Assembly (NCBI RefSeq): GCF_003696365.1
Contig: NZ_RFFM01000005.1
Span: 150,334-214,333, forward strand
Direction of reading: 5' to 3'
From: Stutzerimonas zhaodongensis
GTDB lineage: Bacteria > Pseudomonadota > Gammaproteobacteria > Pseudomonadales > Pseudomonadaceae
Length of the DNA: 64,000 nucleotides
Positions 21,085-29,824 of this stretch are shown here, piece after piece. The position numbers were made by a program, and so were the translations under genes. Position 1 is the stretch's first letter; each line of letters starts with the position of its first letter. The notes beneath the pieces were generated by a model. It did not search any database. It was not told the DNA's origin and was given only the letters and a program-made list of their open reading frames with translations.

Positions 21085-22470
21085 ATGCCAGCTGAGCTCC
21101 GACTCAGGCGGGTACGCACCGAACTGCGCACCCTCTTCTCTCTTGCCTTTCCAATGATGATCGCTCAACTGGCAAACACCGCCATGGGCTTCGTCGATAC
21201 ATTGATGGCGGGACGGGTAAGCCCCCACGACCTTGCAGCGGTGGCGCTTGGCAACTCGATCTGGGTGCCGGTTTTTCTGCTGGTGACGGGCATCATTCTG
21301 GCCACTACGCCTAATGTTGCTCAGCGTTTCGGCCGCGACCAGCACGACCAGATCGGCCCATTGGTACGGCAGGCGCTTTGGATGGGCCTTGGAGTGGGAT
21401 CGCTGTTCGCATTGCTGATGTGGAATGCTGAACCGGTTCTGCACCTGATGAATGTCGAGCCAGCCCTAATTGAACCCACGATGGCTTACTTGCGTGCAGT
21501 TGCATGCGGCTTTCCCGCGGTTGCGCTGTATCAGGTGCTGCGCTGCTACAGCGATGGACTCGGGCACACCCGGCCTAGCATGGTGGTAGGCATACTTGCA
21601 CTGATGCTGAACATCCCGCTCAACTACATATTCATCTACGGCAAGCTGGGTGTGCCCGCCATGGGCGGCGTGGGTTGCGGCTGGGCTACCGCGCTGGTCA
21701 TGTGTTTCATGCTGTTGGCCATGCTGATCTGGGTGCGCCGCGCCCACTACTACCAACCCAGCCTGTTGTTTGCCCGTTTCGACTGGCCGCAATGGTCAGT
21801 ACTGAGCCGTCTGCTTTCGGTCGGCGTGCCGATCGGTGTTGCGGTATTTGCCGAAGCCAGTATTTTTTCAGTCATCGCCCTATTGATCGGTGGGCTAGGC
21901 GCGACCATTGTAGCAGGGCACCAGATCGCCCTGAACTTCACTTCGCTGATTTTCATGATTCCGCTTTCGCTGGGCATGGCCATTACCATTCGTATCGGCC
22001 AGGCGCTGGGGCGAGGTGCGCCTAGGGATGCGCGCTTCGCTGCAGGGGTGGGTATTGTCTCGAGCCTTGTATACGCCTGCTTTTCAGCGGGAACCATGCT
22101 GCTTTTCAGCGAACAGATTCCTCGTATCTACACCACAGACTCGGCCGTCATAGCAGTCGCTGCCAGCCTGTTTTTCTATGCGGCGCTGTTCCAGTTCTCC
22201 GACGTAGTCCAGGTCACTGCAGCAGGCGCGCTGCGGGGTTATCAGGACACACGCATGACGATGATCTTCACTTTATTTGCCTACTGGGGCATCGGTTTGC
22301 CAGTGGGCTACTTGCTTGGTCTCACTGACACGCTTGGCGAACCGACCGGCCCTGCTGGCCTATGGCAAGGCCTGATCGCAGGCCTGAGTTGCGCTGCCGT
22401 ACTGCTGAGCATTCGCCTGGCACGAAGTGCTCGCCGCGCGATACGTCAGCAAGCCCGAGCAATGGCTTGA
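21085..22470 (+). CDS. MATE-family multidrug efflux pump (NorM/PmpM-like)
   Basis: Inner-membrane antiporter of 461 residues with about twelve helices. Family marks include PMMIAQLANTAMGFVDTLMAG at the N-terminus and ALRGYQDTRMTMI in the C-terminal half. Close relatives export cationic drugs and fluoroquinolones using Na+ or H+. No regulator lies beside it. The 121-bp gap to pdxB probably holds both promoters. Confidence 0.9.
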   Translation: MPAELRLRRVRTELRTLFSLAFPMMIAQLANTAMGFVDTLMAGRVSPHDLAAVALGNSIWVPVFLLVTGIILATTPNVAQRFGRDQHDQIGPLVRQALWMGLGVGSLFALLMWNAEPVLHLMNVEPALIEPTMAYLRAVACGFPAVALYQVLRCYSDGLGHTRPSMVVGILALMLNIPLNYIFIYGKLGVPAMGGVGCGWATALVMCFMLLAMLIWVRRAHYYQPSLLFARFDWPQWSVLSRLLSVGVPIGVAVFAEASIFSVIALLIGGLGATIVAGHQIALNFTSLIFMIPLSLGMAITIRIGQALGRGAPRDARFAAGVGIVSSLVYACFSAGTMLLFSEQIPRIYTTDSAVIAVAASLFFYAALFQFSDVVQVTAAGALRGYQDTRMTMIFTLFAYWGIGLPVGYLLGLTDTLGEPTGPAGLWQGLIAGLSCAAVLLSIRLARSARRAIRQQARAMA

Positions 22471-22487
22471 GCCGCTGGTAACCCCGG

Positions 22488-23243
22488 TCAAACCTTCATG
22501 CCCAACAAGATGGCGCTCAGCACTAGGAACATACTGAAAAGCGCTCGGAGAATTCGCTCCGGCAGTGCATGCGCCAATTTCACGCCGAGGCTGATACTCA
22601 GCAATCCGCCTACCGCAAGCGGAAGCCCTAGCGCCCAATTGACCTGACCGTGACTGGCGTAGGTGAAAAGGGTGACCGCGGTACTCGGGGCGGCCAGCGA
22701 CAACGAAAGCCCCTGCGCCACCACCTGCGACGCGCCGAAAACGCTGGTAAGAATAGGCGTCGCGAGCACCGCCCCGCCCACTCCAAACAGACCACCGAGT
22801 GCTCCCGCACCAGCGCCCAGTGCACTGAGCCACGGCCATGAGTAGCGGAGCTCAGTACCGCCCGGTTGTGGTCGCAGAATGGCTCGCAACAAGGTATAGG
22901 CTGCCAGAACGAGGAGAAAACCGATAAACGCAATGCGCATTCGACCGGGGTCAAGAGAGACCGCCACTGCCGCGCCAGCAATGGCAAAGCAAAAACTTGT
23001 TACGCCAAGCGCGAATGCGTGACGAAGCTCGATGCGATTACGTTGGTTATAGCGCCAGATGGCAAGCAGCACGTTAGGAACAACCATTACAAGCGCCGTG
23101 CCTTGCGCCACTTGTTGATCCAGGCCGAAGAGCACGCCCACGACAGGGATCGCGATCAACCCACCGCCAATGCCAAACAATCCCCCCAGCGTCCCCAGCA
23201 TCAACCCCAAGAGCACATTCAAGCCAATCGCAAACAGATCCAT
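22488..23243 (-). CDS. TauE/SafE-family membrane transporter
   Basis: A 251-residue protein with about eight helices. The two internal repeats LGGLFGIGGGLIAIP and LGGLFGVGGAVLATP are the diagnostic Gly-rich motifs of the family. Members export sulfite, sulfoacetate or similar anions, or have unknown substrates. It is convergent with the MATE gene and divergent from a LysR-type gene 108 bp away, which may regulate it. Confidence 0.88.
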   Translation of the reverse strand: MDLFAIGLNVLLGLMLGTLGGLFGIGGGLIAIPVVGVLFGLDQQVAQGTALVMVVPNVLLAIWRYNQRNRIELRHAFALGVTSFCFAIAGAAVAVSLDPGRMRIAFIGFLLVLAAYTLLRAILRPQPGGTELRYSWPWLSALGAGAGALGGLFGVGGAVLATPILTSVFGASQVVAQGLSLSLAAPSTAVTLFTYASHGQVNWALGLPLAVGGLLSISLGVKLAHALPERILRALFSMFLVLSAILLGMKV

Positions 23244-23351
23244 CGATCTACATCCACACCTGAAAACAGGATGCTATCGATCCGTGTCTGGAAGAGAAAC
23301 GCAAAGCCGCGCACAATGGCTTTGCAAAATCCGCACAGATGATCTTATCGC

Positions 23352-24308
23352 ATGCAATCCGACGCGCTCGTGGAACAGTTTCGATTGTTCCTGGATGTAC
23401 TTGAGACAGGAAGCTTTTCCGCGGCAGCTCGATTACACGGCCTGACCCCCTCGGCTGTTGCACGCCGAACCGATACCTTGGAAGCATCGCTCGGCTGCCA
23501 ACTGGTAAGCCGCAGCACGCATGCCGTCAAACCCACGTCTGCGGGACGCAGCTTTGCCGAACGAGCCCGACGCATTGTGCAGGAAATGCAACTCGCGCGG
23601 GCCGAGCTGACGGCATCGCAGAATATTCCGGCGGGCCATATACGGATCGACGCGCCGGCACCCTTTGGCCGTCGCCACCTGGCGCCCGCTCTGGCTGAAT
23701 TTCTTGGTGTCTATCCAGGCGTCGATATTCAGCTCCGCCTGATCGACAGTTTTGTCGACCTACAAGGCGACCATCTGGGGAAAGTGGATCTGAGTTTGCG
23801 CATCGGTCCGCTGGCTGACACACGCTTGGTTGCAACCCCGCTGGCGCCTTTGACGCGCATCGCCTGCGCCAGCCCTGACTATCTACAGCGTCGCGGCATA
23901 CCTAAGAACCCGTCAGATCTACCGGAACATGACGGCTTGGACTGGGATGGATTGTCTCCTCCGCATGCGTGGCGGTTCGATCATGAAGGTAAGCCATTGT
24001 CGTCGCGGCCCAAGCGCTTGCGCATGGTGGCAAATAATGCCGAAGCGCTGCTTAGCGGCGCGCTGGCTGGGTTGGGAATCGCTCATCTTCCGACCTGGCT
24101 GATCAGCGAAAACCTGTTGCGAGGGGAGTTACAGCCGTTGTTTTGCGAGCACGGCTTGCCGGTGCCAGAGCCTAGCGGAATTTACGCATTGCGGCTTACA
24201 AGGGAAACCGACTCGCGCAGCCGGTTGTTGCTGGAATTTCTCAGAAACCGCTTCGGCCCGGTCCCACCGTGGGACCAGGCGCTACAAAGTGGTTTGGGTT
24301 TGAGTTGA
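23352..24308 (+). CDS. LysR-family transcriptional regulator
   Basis: A 318-residue regulator with an N-terminal winged helix (about 8-65: FRLFLDVLETGSFSAAARLH, then SAVARRTDTLEASLG) and a substrate-binding domain typical of the DsdC/AaeR-like branch (HIRIDAPAPFGRRHLAPAL). LysR genes usually control the divergent neighbour, here the TauE/SafE exporter; the effector is unknown. Confidence 0.9.
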   Translation: MQSDALVEQFRLFLDVLETGSFSAAARLHGLTPSAVARRTDTLEASLGCQLVSRSTHAVKPTSAGRSFAERARRIVQEMQLARAELTASQNIPAGHIRIDAPAPFGRRHLAPALAEFLGVYPGVDIQLRLIDSFVDLQGDHLGKVDLSLRIGPLADTRLVATPLAPLTRIACASPDYLQRRGIPKNPSDLPEHDGLDWDGLSPPHAWRFDHEGKPLSSRPKRLRMVANNAEALLSGALAGLGIAHLPTWLISENLLRGELQPLFCEHGLPVPEPSGIYALRLTRETDSRSRLLLEFLRNRFGPVPPWDQALQSGLGLS

Positions 24309-24309
24309 A

Positions 24310-24651
24310 TCAGACCGCGCAGCCCGATAGTTCCTGGGTCACGCCCCATCCGTCGAGCACGCCGCCCAGGGGTTCGACCAGATCCTCAAGGTCCTGCTCG
24401 AAGTCACCGATTCCATCGAAGGTTGCGTACATCACTTTGCTGACCTGGAGATCCCAGGCGCCATCATCGCGAGCGGTAATTTGGGTATTGACGCATTCGC
24501 CGCGGAATTTGCTTGCCACGGCAACGGCTCGTTCACGATCAGGAAACACGGCATAGAACTCTATCGGATGAACGCGAGCGAAATCGAAACCGCCCTCTTT
24601 CATTCTCAACAGCACATTGCTGCTTACATCCTCATGGAAGGTGGTACTCAT
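24310..24651 (-). CDS. RraB-like (ribonuclease E inhibitor B family) protein
   Basis: An acidic protein of 113 residues from the start at 24651, which has a strong ribosome site (GAGGAGG, 7 bases before ATG); an earlier ATG at 24669 overlaps that site. MSTTFHEDVSSNVLLRMKEG, FYAVFPDRERA and GWGV near the C-terminus match the RraB/DUF1260 family. E. coli RraB binds RNase E and alters RNA decay; whether this one does is untested. A homologue stands beside speE in P. aeruginosa, as I recall. Confidence 0.75.
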   Translation of the reverse strand: MSTTFHEDVSSNVLLRMKEGGFDFARVHPIEFYAVFPDRERAVAVASKFRGECVNTQITARDDGAWDLQVSKVMYATFDGIGDFEQDLEDLVEPLGGVLDGWGVTQELSGCAV

Positions 24652-24928
24652 AAAACAACCTCCTCGCACTCATGGATGACCATTTCAGGATTGGATAAGC
24701 GTTTGAACCCCATCGCAGATGCCGGCGCAAGGCGCGGCCTTGTTGGTGTCTCAGACCCTATTGGCCAGGGTCGATTTGATTGCGTACGGTAGGCATGACG
24801 GAATTGCTTGCCGCGCTCCGTATTTCGAACATACGGCCTCTGCACCGCTACTGCAATGGACAATCGAGCAGAGTTTTAGATCCAGCCGGATTGCAGCCGG
24901 ATCCGTGGAGGCCTCAGAGGGGACTGAC
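24652..24928. other. 277-bp gap without a supported gene
   Basis: Between the RraB-like gene and the end of speE. Short frames exist on both strands, but none has a ribosome site or a recognisable product. The only structure seen is a tandem pair of the 9-mer CAGCCGGAT near 24885-24905 and a short dyad over the speE stop codon. Confidence 0.4.
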
Positions 24929-25789
24929 TCAGTCGTTGCTTGGCTTATTGATAGCCTGGAGCACGTACTGCGGAAGCGCAAATGCACCTAGGTGCACATG
25001 AGGGTTGTAGTAACGGGTGACGATCCCGCTGCCCGCAAAGCGCTGGCAGAGCGTTTCAAGTGAAAGCTTGCGGCTGGCTGAATCACAAGCGCCCCAGGCA
25101 AACGTCATCGCACCGCCGATATAGGTCGGCACTGCGGCCTGGTAGAAATGCCAATCGGGAAACAGACCGGTCATGCGCTTGGCGGTCGTCTGAACCTCCG
25201 ACAGCTGCATGAACGGCGTACCGTTTTGCGTTACCAGGATGCCGCCATCATTGAGGCAGCGGCGACAAGCCTGATAGAAGTTTTCAGAGAACAGAACCTC
25301 ACCCGGACCGATGGGGTCGGTCGAGTCGGAGATGATCACGTCGAACTTTTCCTCGGTCGTCGCGACGAAACGCATACCGTCATCAATCACCAGATTCAGC
25401 CGCGGATCATTGAAAGCACCCTTCGAATGTTCCGGCAGAAACTCTCTGCACATATCGACCACGGTGCCATCTATCTCCACCATCGTGATGCTCTCAACAT
25501 CACGATGCTTGGAGACCTCACGCAGCATCCCGCCATCACCGCCTCCGATGATGAGCACACGCCGCGCCAGCCCATGAGCAAGGATGGGAACGTGAGTGAG
25601 CATTTCGTGATAGATGAACTCATCCGCTTCAGTGGTCTGAATAACGCCGTCGAGCGCCATGACACGGCCCATGCGAGCGTTTTCGAAAATGACCAGATGC
25701 TGATGTTCGGTACGCACTTCGTGAAGCATCTTGTCGACCGAGAACCGCTGGCCGTATCCCTCGTAGAGAGTTTCCTGATAATCGCTCAT
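24929..25789 (-). CDS. speE: spermidine synthase
   Basis: Transfers aminopropyl from decarboxylated SAM to putrescine, releasing methylthioadenosine, the feed for the mtn salvage genes found elsewhere in the window. The start at 25789 ([16 protein letters not shown]) gives 286 residues; the longer frame adds an unrelated leader. The dcSAM site [14 protein letters not shown] and the [18 protein letters not shown] segment are clear. It is divergent from the alkA-like gene. Confidence 0.95.
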   Translation of the reverse strand: MSDYQETLYEGYGQRFSVDKMLHEVRTEHQHLVIFENARMGRVMALDGVIQTTEADEFIYHEMLTHVPILAHGLARRVLIIGGGDGGMLREVSKHRDVESITMVEIDGTVVDMCREFLPEHSKGAFNDPRLNLVIDDGMRFVATTEEKFDVIISDSTDPIGPGEVLFSENFYQACRRCLNDGGILVTQNGTPFMQLSEVQTTAKRMTGLFPDWHFYQAAVPTYIGGAMTFAWGACDSASRKLSLETLCQRFAGSGIVTRYYNPHVHLGAFALPQYVLQAINKPSND

Positions 25790-25956
25790 GGGGGTGTCTC
25801 CCGTGTGGAATGGCGTAACGGGTAACCGCGCAGGCACGGCGGTATGCCCGATGGCAAAGAGGCGCATTCTACTTTGGTCTCATGACAGGTGGAACCGCGC
25901 CCTTTCAAAGCGCGTCAGGTGAAGGACGCCATATCAATCTGGGCTATCGTTTGTCG

Positions 25957-26904
25957 ATGCATATCGCTCATCTTCCTTATGTCTTGCCCTGGAACTGGTC
26001 GCAATTCCACCAGCATTTCGCGCTGCGCCTGCTCTCAGGTGTCGAGGCGCTCGAGCCCGACCGTTATAGCAGGGTCGTGCAAATCGGCAGGCATGTTGGC
26101 TGGATAAGTGTCCGGCCAATACCGGGTCAACACGTTCTGGAGCTGAGCGTGAGCGATTCGCTGGGGGAACACTTGCCCACCCTCTCCTTGCGTGTCCGCA
26201 AGATGTTCGACTTGGATGTCGATCCGGCCGAGATTGCCCGACATTTCGCATCGGACCGATACCTCGGCCCGCTGATAGCAGCCGACCCTGGGTTGCGCTT
26301 ACCCAGCGCATTCAATCCCTTCGAGCAGGCAGTCCGCGCCGTGGTCGGGCAACAGGTCACAGTCAAAGCCGCTGTCACCATTACTCGTCGACTGGTTGAG
26401 CGGCTCGGCGAAAACCTCGATTGCGCAGACGAGAACAAGGCACCGGGACTGATCAAGCTGTTCCCTACACCCAGCGCTATTGCCACCGCTGCGCTTGAAA
26501 ATATCGGCATGCCGGGCAAGCGAGTCGCAACTCTGAAGCGTCTGGCGGCCGCCGTCGCGGATGGCGCGCTCGAGCTGCACATCGATAACGGTCCCGATGA
26601 GCTGGTCAGCCGCTTATGCGAGCTACCCGGCATCGGGCCATGGACTGCGCAATACATCGCGCTGCGGGGCTTCGGCGAAGCAGACGCCTTCCCGGCCGCG
26701 GATTTAGGCTTGCTGAAAGCGCCGCTATGGGGCGAAGGTGGCATCTCGTCCCGGGCGCTGCGGGCACAGTCGGAGGCCTGGCGGCCGTGGCGAGCCTATG
26801 CCGCGGTCCATATCTGGCAGAACTACAGTGATGCCGCAGCCAAACCGGGCCGGCCATGGATCACGGGGGCAGAATCCGAGCCTGTATCTTCGGCGAGTCG
26901 GTGA
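25957..26904 (+). CDS. alkA: AlkA-type DNA-3-methyladenine glycosylase II
   Basis: Base-excision enzyme that removes alkylated bases. I chose the start at 25957 (MHIAHLPYVLPWNWSQF) because E. coli AlkA starts equivalently; the frame is open from 25882. From there it has 315 residues: an AlkA N-terminal domain (about 5-110), then a helix-hairpin-helix with LPGIGPWTAQYIA and the catalytic Asp region DAFPAADLGLLK. No AraC/Ada domain is fused. Its last 44 bp overlap the convergent phosphatase gene. Confidence 0.88.
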   Translation: MHIAHLPYVLPWNWSQFHQHFALRLLSGVEALEPDRYSRVVQIGRHVGWISVRPIPGQHVLELSVSDSLGEHLPTLSLRVRKMFDLDVDPAEIARHFASDRYLGPLIAADPGLRLPSAFNPFEQAVRAVVGQQVTVKAAVTITRRLVERLGENLDCADENKAPGLIKLFPTPSAIATAALENIGMPGKRVATLKRLAAAVADGALELHIDNGPDELVSRLCELPGIGPWTAQYIALRGFGEADAFPAADLGLLKAPLWGEGGISSRALRAQSEAWRPWRAYAAVHIWQNYSDAAAKPGRPWITGAESEPVSSASR

Positions 26905-27415
26905 GTGGCAATGCAAGGAATAAGGCTTCGCCGGATCGAGGAAAGACACCGGTTAACGCAGTAATATTCACCTGATGAGTAATCAGTATCACGGGAGAAC
27001 CCGCTGACAATGAATTTATGAATGCCCTCAGGTTCTCTGTCTGAGTGTCCTTTTGGTCCTTTCGAACAAAAAAGGAGTCAAGCAAGGGCAGCGGCTCGAC
27101 TGCATCGAAACGCATCTTTTCGGCTGTTTCCAGCGCCCGACACCATCGGCTGCTGAACACCCTTGGCTGAGTCACCCCTTTTGCTCGAAGTAACTCACCC
27201 CAACGTTGGGCCTGCAACCGACCCTGCTCGTCCAGGTTACGCTGGGTGTCGCAATCCTCCAGAACGAAACCGGGTGGATCGCCAATACCAGGCGCCGATG
27301 CATGACGCATGAGCAGAACGGCCTGTCCATCGCGTAATTCAGACCACGCCTGTTCCAGATCCGCACAGGCGATGCTGGCCCAAAGCAGCAGCGCAACTAA
27401 CGCAGCGACACGCAC
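26861..27415 (-). CDS. histidine phosphatase family protein with signal peptide
   Basis: A 184-residue protein with an N-terminal signal peptide (about 1-18, VAALVALLLWASIACA) and the RHG-type catalytic motif LLMRHASAPG; a second His lies in ILITHQVNI. It is probably periplasmic. The start codon is GTG, 1 bp after the stop codon of the preceding small gene. The substrate is unknown. Its 3' end overlaps alkA by 44 bp on the other strand. Confidence 0.8.
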   Translation of the reverse strand: MRVAALVALLLWASIACADLEQAWSELRDGQAVLLMRHASAPGIGDPPGFVLEDCDTQRNLDEQGRLQAQRWGELLRAKGVTQPRVFSSRWCRALETAEKMRFDAVEPLPLLDSFFVRKDQKDTQTENLRAFINSLSAGSPVILITHQVNITALTGVFPRSGEALFLALPLTDSPKIQARILPP

Positions 27416-27416
27416 G

Positions 27417-27608
27417 TTAGAGTCTTACCCTGGCGTGGCGACCCGCGGCCATTAACCACATGATCAGCCCGACCACCGGCACTAGCACGATGACGAGGCT
27501 CCAGATGATCTTGCGGCCAGCTTCGATGCGGCTTCGCCAAACTTGAATGATGGCTACGATATCAACCACCAATACGACCAAAGCCAGCACCGTACTCCAG
27601 GCTTCCAC
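27417..27608 (-). CDS. small membrane protein, PLDc_N domain (copy 2)
   Basis: A 63-residue protein with two predicted helices. The pattern DIVAIIQVWRS followed by KIIWSLVIVLVPVVGLIMWL is that of the PLDc_N (phospholipase D N-terminal) domain, found alone in many small bacterial membrane proteins of unknown role. It directly follows a related gene (2 bp) and precedes the phosphatase gene (1 bp), suggesting a three-gene unit. Confidence 0.75.
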   Translation of the reverse strand: MEAWSTVLALVVLVVDIVAIIQVWRSRIEAGRKIIWSLVIVLVPVVGLIMWLMAAGRHARVRL

Positions 27609-27610
27609 TA

Positions 27611-27820
27611 TCAGGGCCTCAGGTTGCGCTCATCAGGACGATTACCGCGCGGGCCCATGATGCCCCAGATGATCAGACCCAACACTGGCAGCACGACGAT
27701 CAATAGCACCCAGAGAGCCTTTTTCCCAGTAGTACTGTCGCTTCGCAGGACACTGACAATGGCCCAAATATCCAGTGCCAGGATCAGCAGGCCAAAAATA
27801 CCGCCGAAGGCATCGGTCAT
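27611..27820 (-). CDS. small membrane protein, PLDc_N domain (copy 1)
   Basis: A 69-residue protein related to its downstream neighbour: DIWAIVSVLRS, then KALWVLLIVVLPVLGLIIWGI and a charged tail (GPRGNRPDERNLRP). Two membrane helices. The pair looks like a tandem duplication. No function is assigned. Confidence 0.75.
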   Translation of the reverse strand: MTDAFGGIFGLLILALDIWAIVSVLRSDSTTGKKALWVLLIVVLPVLGLIIWGIMGPRGNRPDERNLRP

Positions 27821-27891
27821 GACATGACTCCAAATTACAGTGAGTTAGTAATTAGGATGCCGCGGCGGATTGAGGGTTCAGTGTGTATTGG

Positions 27892-28581
27892 TCAGTAGCT
27901 CGCTGGGTCGATTGCATCGAAGCTCTGGACGACCTGATGCCTGCCCAGCGTACCGCCGTCACGCACCAGCCCGCATGTCTGCATGCCTGCCTGCTGTGCG
28001 GCATCTAGCTCCTCTACCACGTCTGACAGGAAGAGGATCTGCTCGGCATCCAGTCCAATCGAGTCAGCGATACGAATATAGGATTCGCTCTCGCGTTTAT
28101 GGCCGCTGCCAGTATCGAAGTAACCCGAAAAGAGCGGTGTCAGGTCGCCCGCTTCAGCGCAGCCGAATATCAGCTTCTGAGCCTGAATTGATCCAGAGGA
28201 GTACACATAAAGCCCGTAGCCCTGTTCATGCCACCGGCGTAGCGCGCTCACGGCATCGGGGTAGACATGACCTTTAAGCTGGCCTGCACGATACCCTTCA
28301 GCCCACACCATGCCCTGTAACGCCTTCAGCGACCTGGCCTTTCGGTCAGCTTTGATCCACTCCAGCAGTATCCCGATAACGCGCTCGTCATCGGCACCCG
28401 ACTCACCACTTTCAGATCGCACTGCATCGAGCTGAGCTGCAACCGCCGGCTCTTTCGAATGCTCACGAACGAAGGCTGGCAGGTGCGCCTGCGCGTAGGG
28501 GAACAGCACGTCGAAAACGAAGCTTACTGCGCTGGTCGTACCTTCGATATCGGTCAGAACGGCTTTGACTGGCATGCTCAA
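27892..28581 (-). CDS. mtnC: enolase-phosphatase E1 (methionine salvage)
   Basis: HAD-family enzyme that enolises and dephosphorylates diketo-methylthiopentyl phosphate to the acireductone. The 229-residue protein begins [24 protein letters not shown], holding the DxE variant of the HAD nucleophile motif that is specific to E1; later come YVYSSGS and the acidic [12 protein letters not shown]. Its start overlaps the mtnD stop by 4 bp. Confidence 0.95.
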   Translation of the reverse strand: MSMPVKAVLTDIEGTTSAVSFVFDVLFPYAQAHLPAFVREHSKEPAVAAQLDAVRSESGESGADDERVIGILLEWIKADRKARSLKALQGMVWAEGYRAGQLKGHVYPDAVSALRRWHEQGYGLYVYSSGSIQAQKLIFGCAEAGDLTPLFSGYFDTGSGHKRESESYIRIADSIGLDAEQILFLSDVVEELDAAQQAGMQTCGLVRDGGTLGRHQVVQSFDAIDPASY

Positions 28582-29123
28582 TCCTCCAGCCGTGGGAAGC
28601 GCCCGGCGATGTCTTCACCGGTAAACTGCGCTACCCAGCCTTCCGGGTTGTTGAACAGCCGAATGGCAACGAAATGCGGATGCTCACCCATGTCGAACCA
28701 GTGGCGGGTGCCAGCGGGTACAGAGATCAGGTCGTTCTTTTCGCAAAGCACGGCATACACCTTGTCCTCGATGTGGAGCGTGAACAACCCGCGGCCTGCA
28801 ACGAAGAAACGCACCTCGTCTTCGGCATGGCGGTGCTCCTCAAGAAATTTCGCGCGCAGCTCAGCTTTTTGCGGGTGGTCGCTGGTAAGGCTGATGACGT
28901 CGACGGTCACGTAGCCACGTTCGCGTTTCAGCCGCTCGATCTGCGGACGGTAGGCATCGATCACTTCCTCCTGGCTGGCGCCCGCACCGATTGGCGCACT
29001 TGCCTCCCAACGCTCGAGGTGTACACCGACCTCGGCCAGCGTCGCGGCAATGTCTTCTAGATGGGTAAGCACCTTAAGCGGCTGCTCGGGGGCGCTGTCC
29101 TGATAAACACTTAGAATGCTCAC
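28578..29123 (-). CDS. mtnD: acireductone dioxygenase (methionine salvage)
   Basis: Metal-dependent cupin that oxidises the acireductone to the keto acid precursor of methionine (Fe form). The 181-residue protein carries the metal ligands in [15 protein letters not shown] (two His and a Glu) and a further His in GTRHWFDMG. It lies between mtnB (80 bp upstream) and mtnC (4-bp overlap). Confidence 0.95.
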   Translation of the reverse strand: MSILSVYQDSAPEQPLKVLTHLEDIAATLAEVGVHLERWEASAPIGAGASQEEVIDAYRPQIERLKRERGYVTVDVISLTSDHPQKAELRAKFLEEHRHAEDEVRFFVAGRGLFTLHIEDKVYAVLCEKNDLISVPAGTRHWFDMGEHPHFVAIRLFNNPEGWVAQFTGEDIAGRFPRLED

Positions 29124-29203
29124 GCTGATCGTCTCCAGTCAGGGCTGCTGCCCGTCTCATCGTCAATAGGAAAGAATGCTTGGTGCAGGCTGAGCCGGCG
29201 CGC

Positions 29204-29824
29204 TTAGGTGCGCTGTAGCATGCGCATCGTCAGTTCGCATTCGAATAGAAACTCGAACGCTTCGATCTGGCGCAAGGCGTCGCTCATACGCTGGCCCCAG
29301 GTATAGAGCCCATGCCCACGGATCAAATAGCCCACGCAATCGGGATGCGCGTCCAGCCAGGGCTGAACCCGAGAGGCGAGGCGATCGATATCCTGATCAT
29401 TCTCGAAAATGGGTACCAACACCTCAGATTCATGGGTCGCGATACCGCTGAACGCCTTCTGCAACTCATAGTCCGCAAACACCAGCGAATCACTGCGGCA
29501 GATGCGCGAAAGCACCGTCGCGTTGACCGAGTGCGTGTGCAACACGGCACCGATCTCGGGCTTCCAACGATACAACTGGGTGTGCAGCATAGTTTCCGCA
29601 GAAGGTTTTTTGCCGTTCTCCAGACTGATGCCGTTCATATCAACCGCCAACAGGTCGTCCGCAACCAGCTGTCCCTTGTGCTTCCCGGATACGGTCAGCA
29701 GCACTTCGGCGCTCGTTAGCCGTGCGGAATAATTGCTGCTGGTAGCCGGCGACCATCCTCGGCCGTAAAGAAACTGCCCGGCCTCTATGATGGACTGCGC
29801 CAGATTTTCACGAATGGCTGTCAT
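29204..29824 (-). CDS. mtnB: methylthioribulose-1-phosphate dehydratase
   Basis: Class II aldolase-like zinc enzyme of methionine salvage. The start at 29824 (MTAIRENLAQSIIEAG) gives 206 residues and overlaps the upstream MFS stop by 4 bp; the open frame extends further but without family sequence. Zinc ligands are in VLHTHSVNATVLS and RGHGLYTWG. With mtnD and mtnC it completes the steps after MtnA. Confidence 0.93.
   Translation of the reverse strand: MTAIRENLAQSIIEAGQFLYGRGWSPATSSNYSARLTSAEVLLTVSGKHKGQLVADDLLAVDMNGISLENGKKPSAETMLHTQLYRWKPEIGAVLHTHSVNATVLSRICRSDSLVFADYELQKAFSGIATHESEVLVPIFENDQDIDRLASRVQPWLDAHPDCVGYLIRGHGLYTWGQRMSDALRQIEAFEFLFECELTMRMLQRT

Noticed and set aside
24719..24991. 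Short frames on both strands between the RraB-like gene and speE
   Set aside because: They overlap each other and the end of speE and lack start signals or family sequence.
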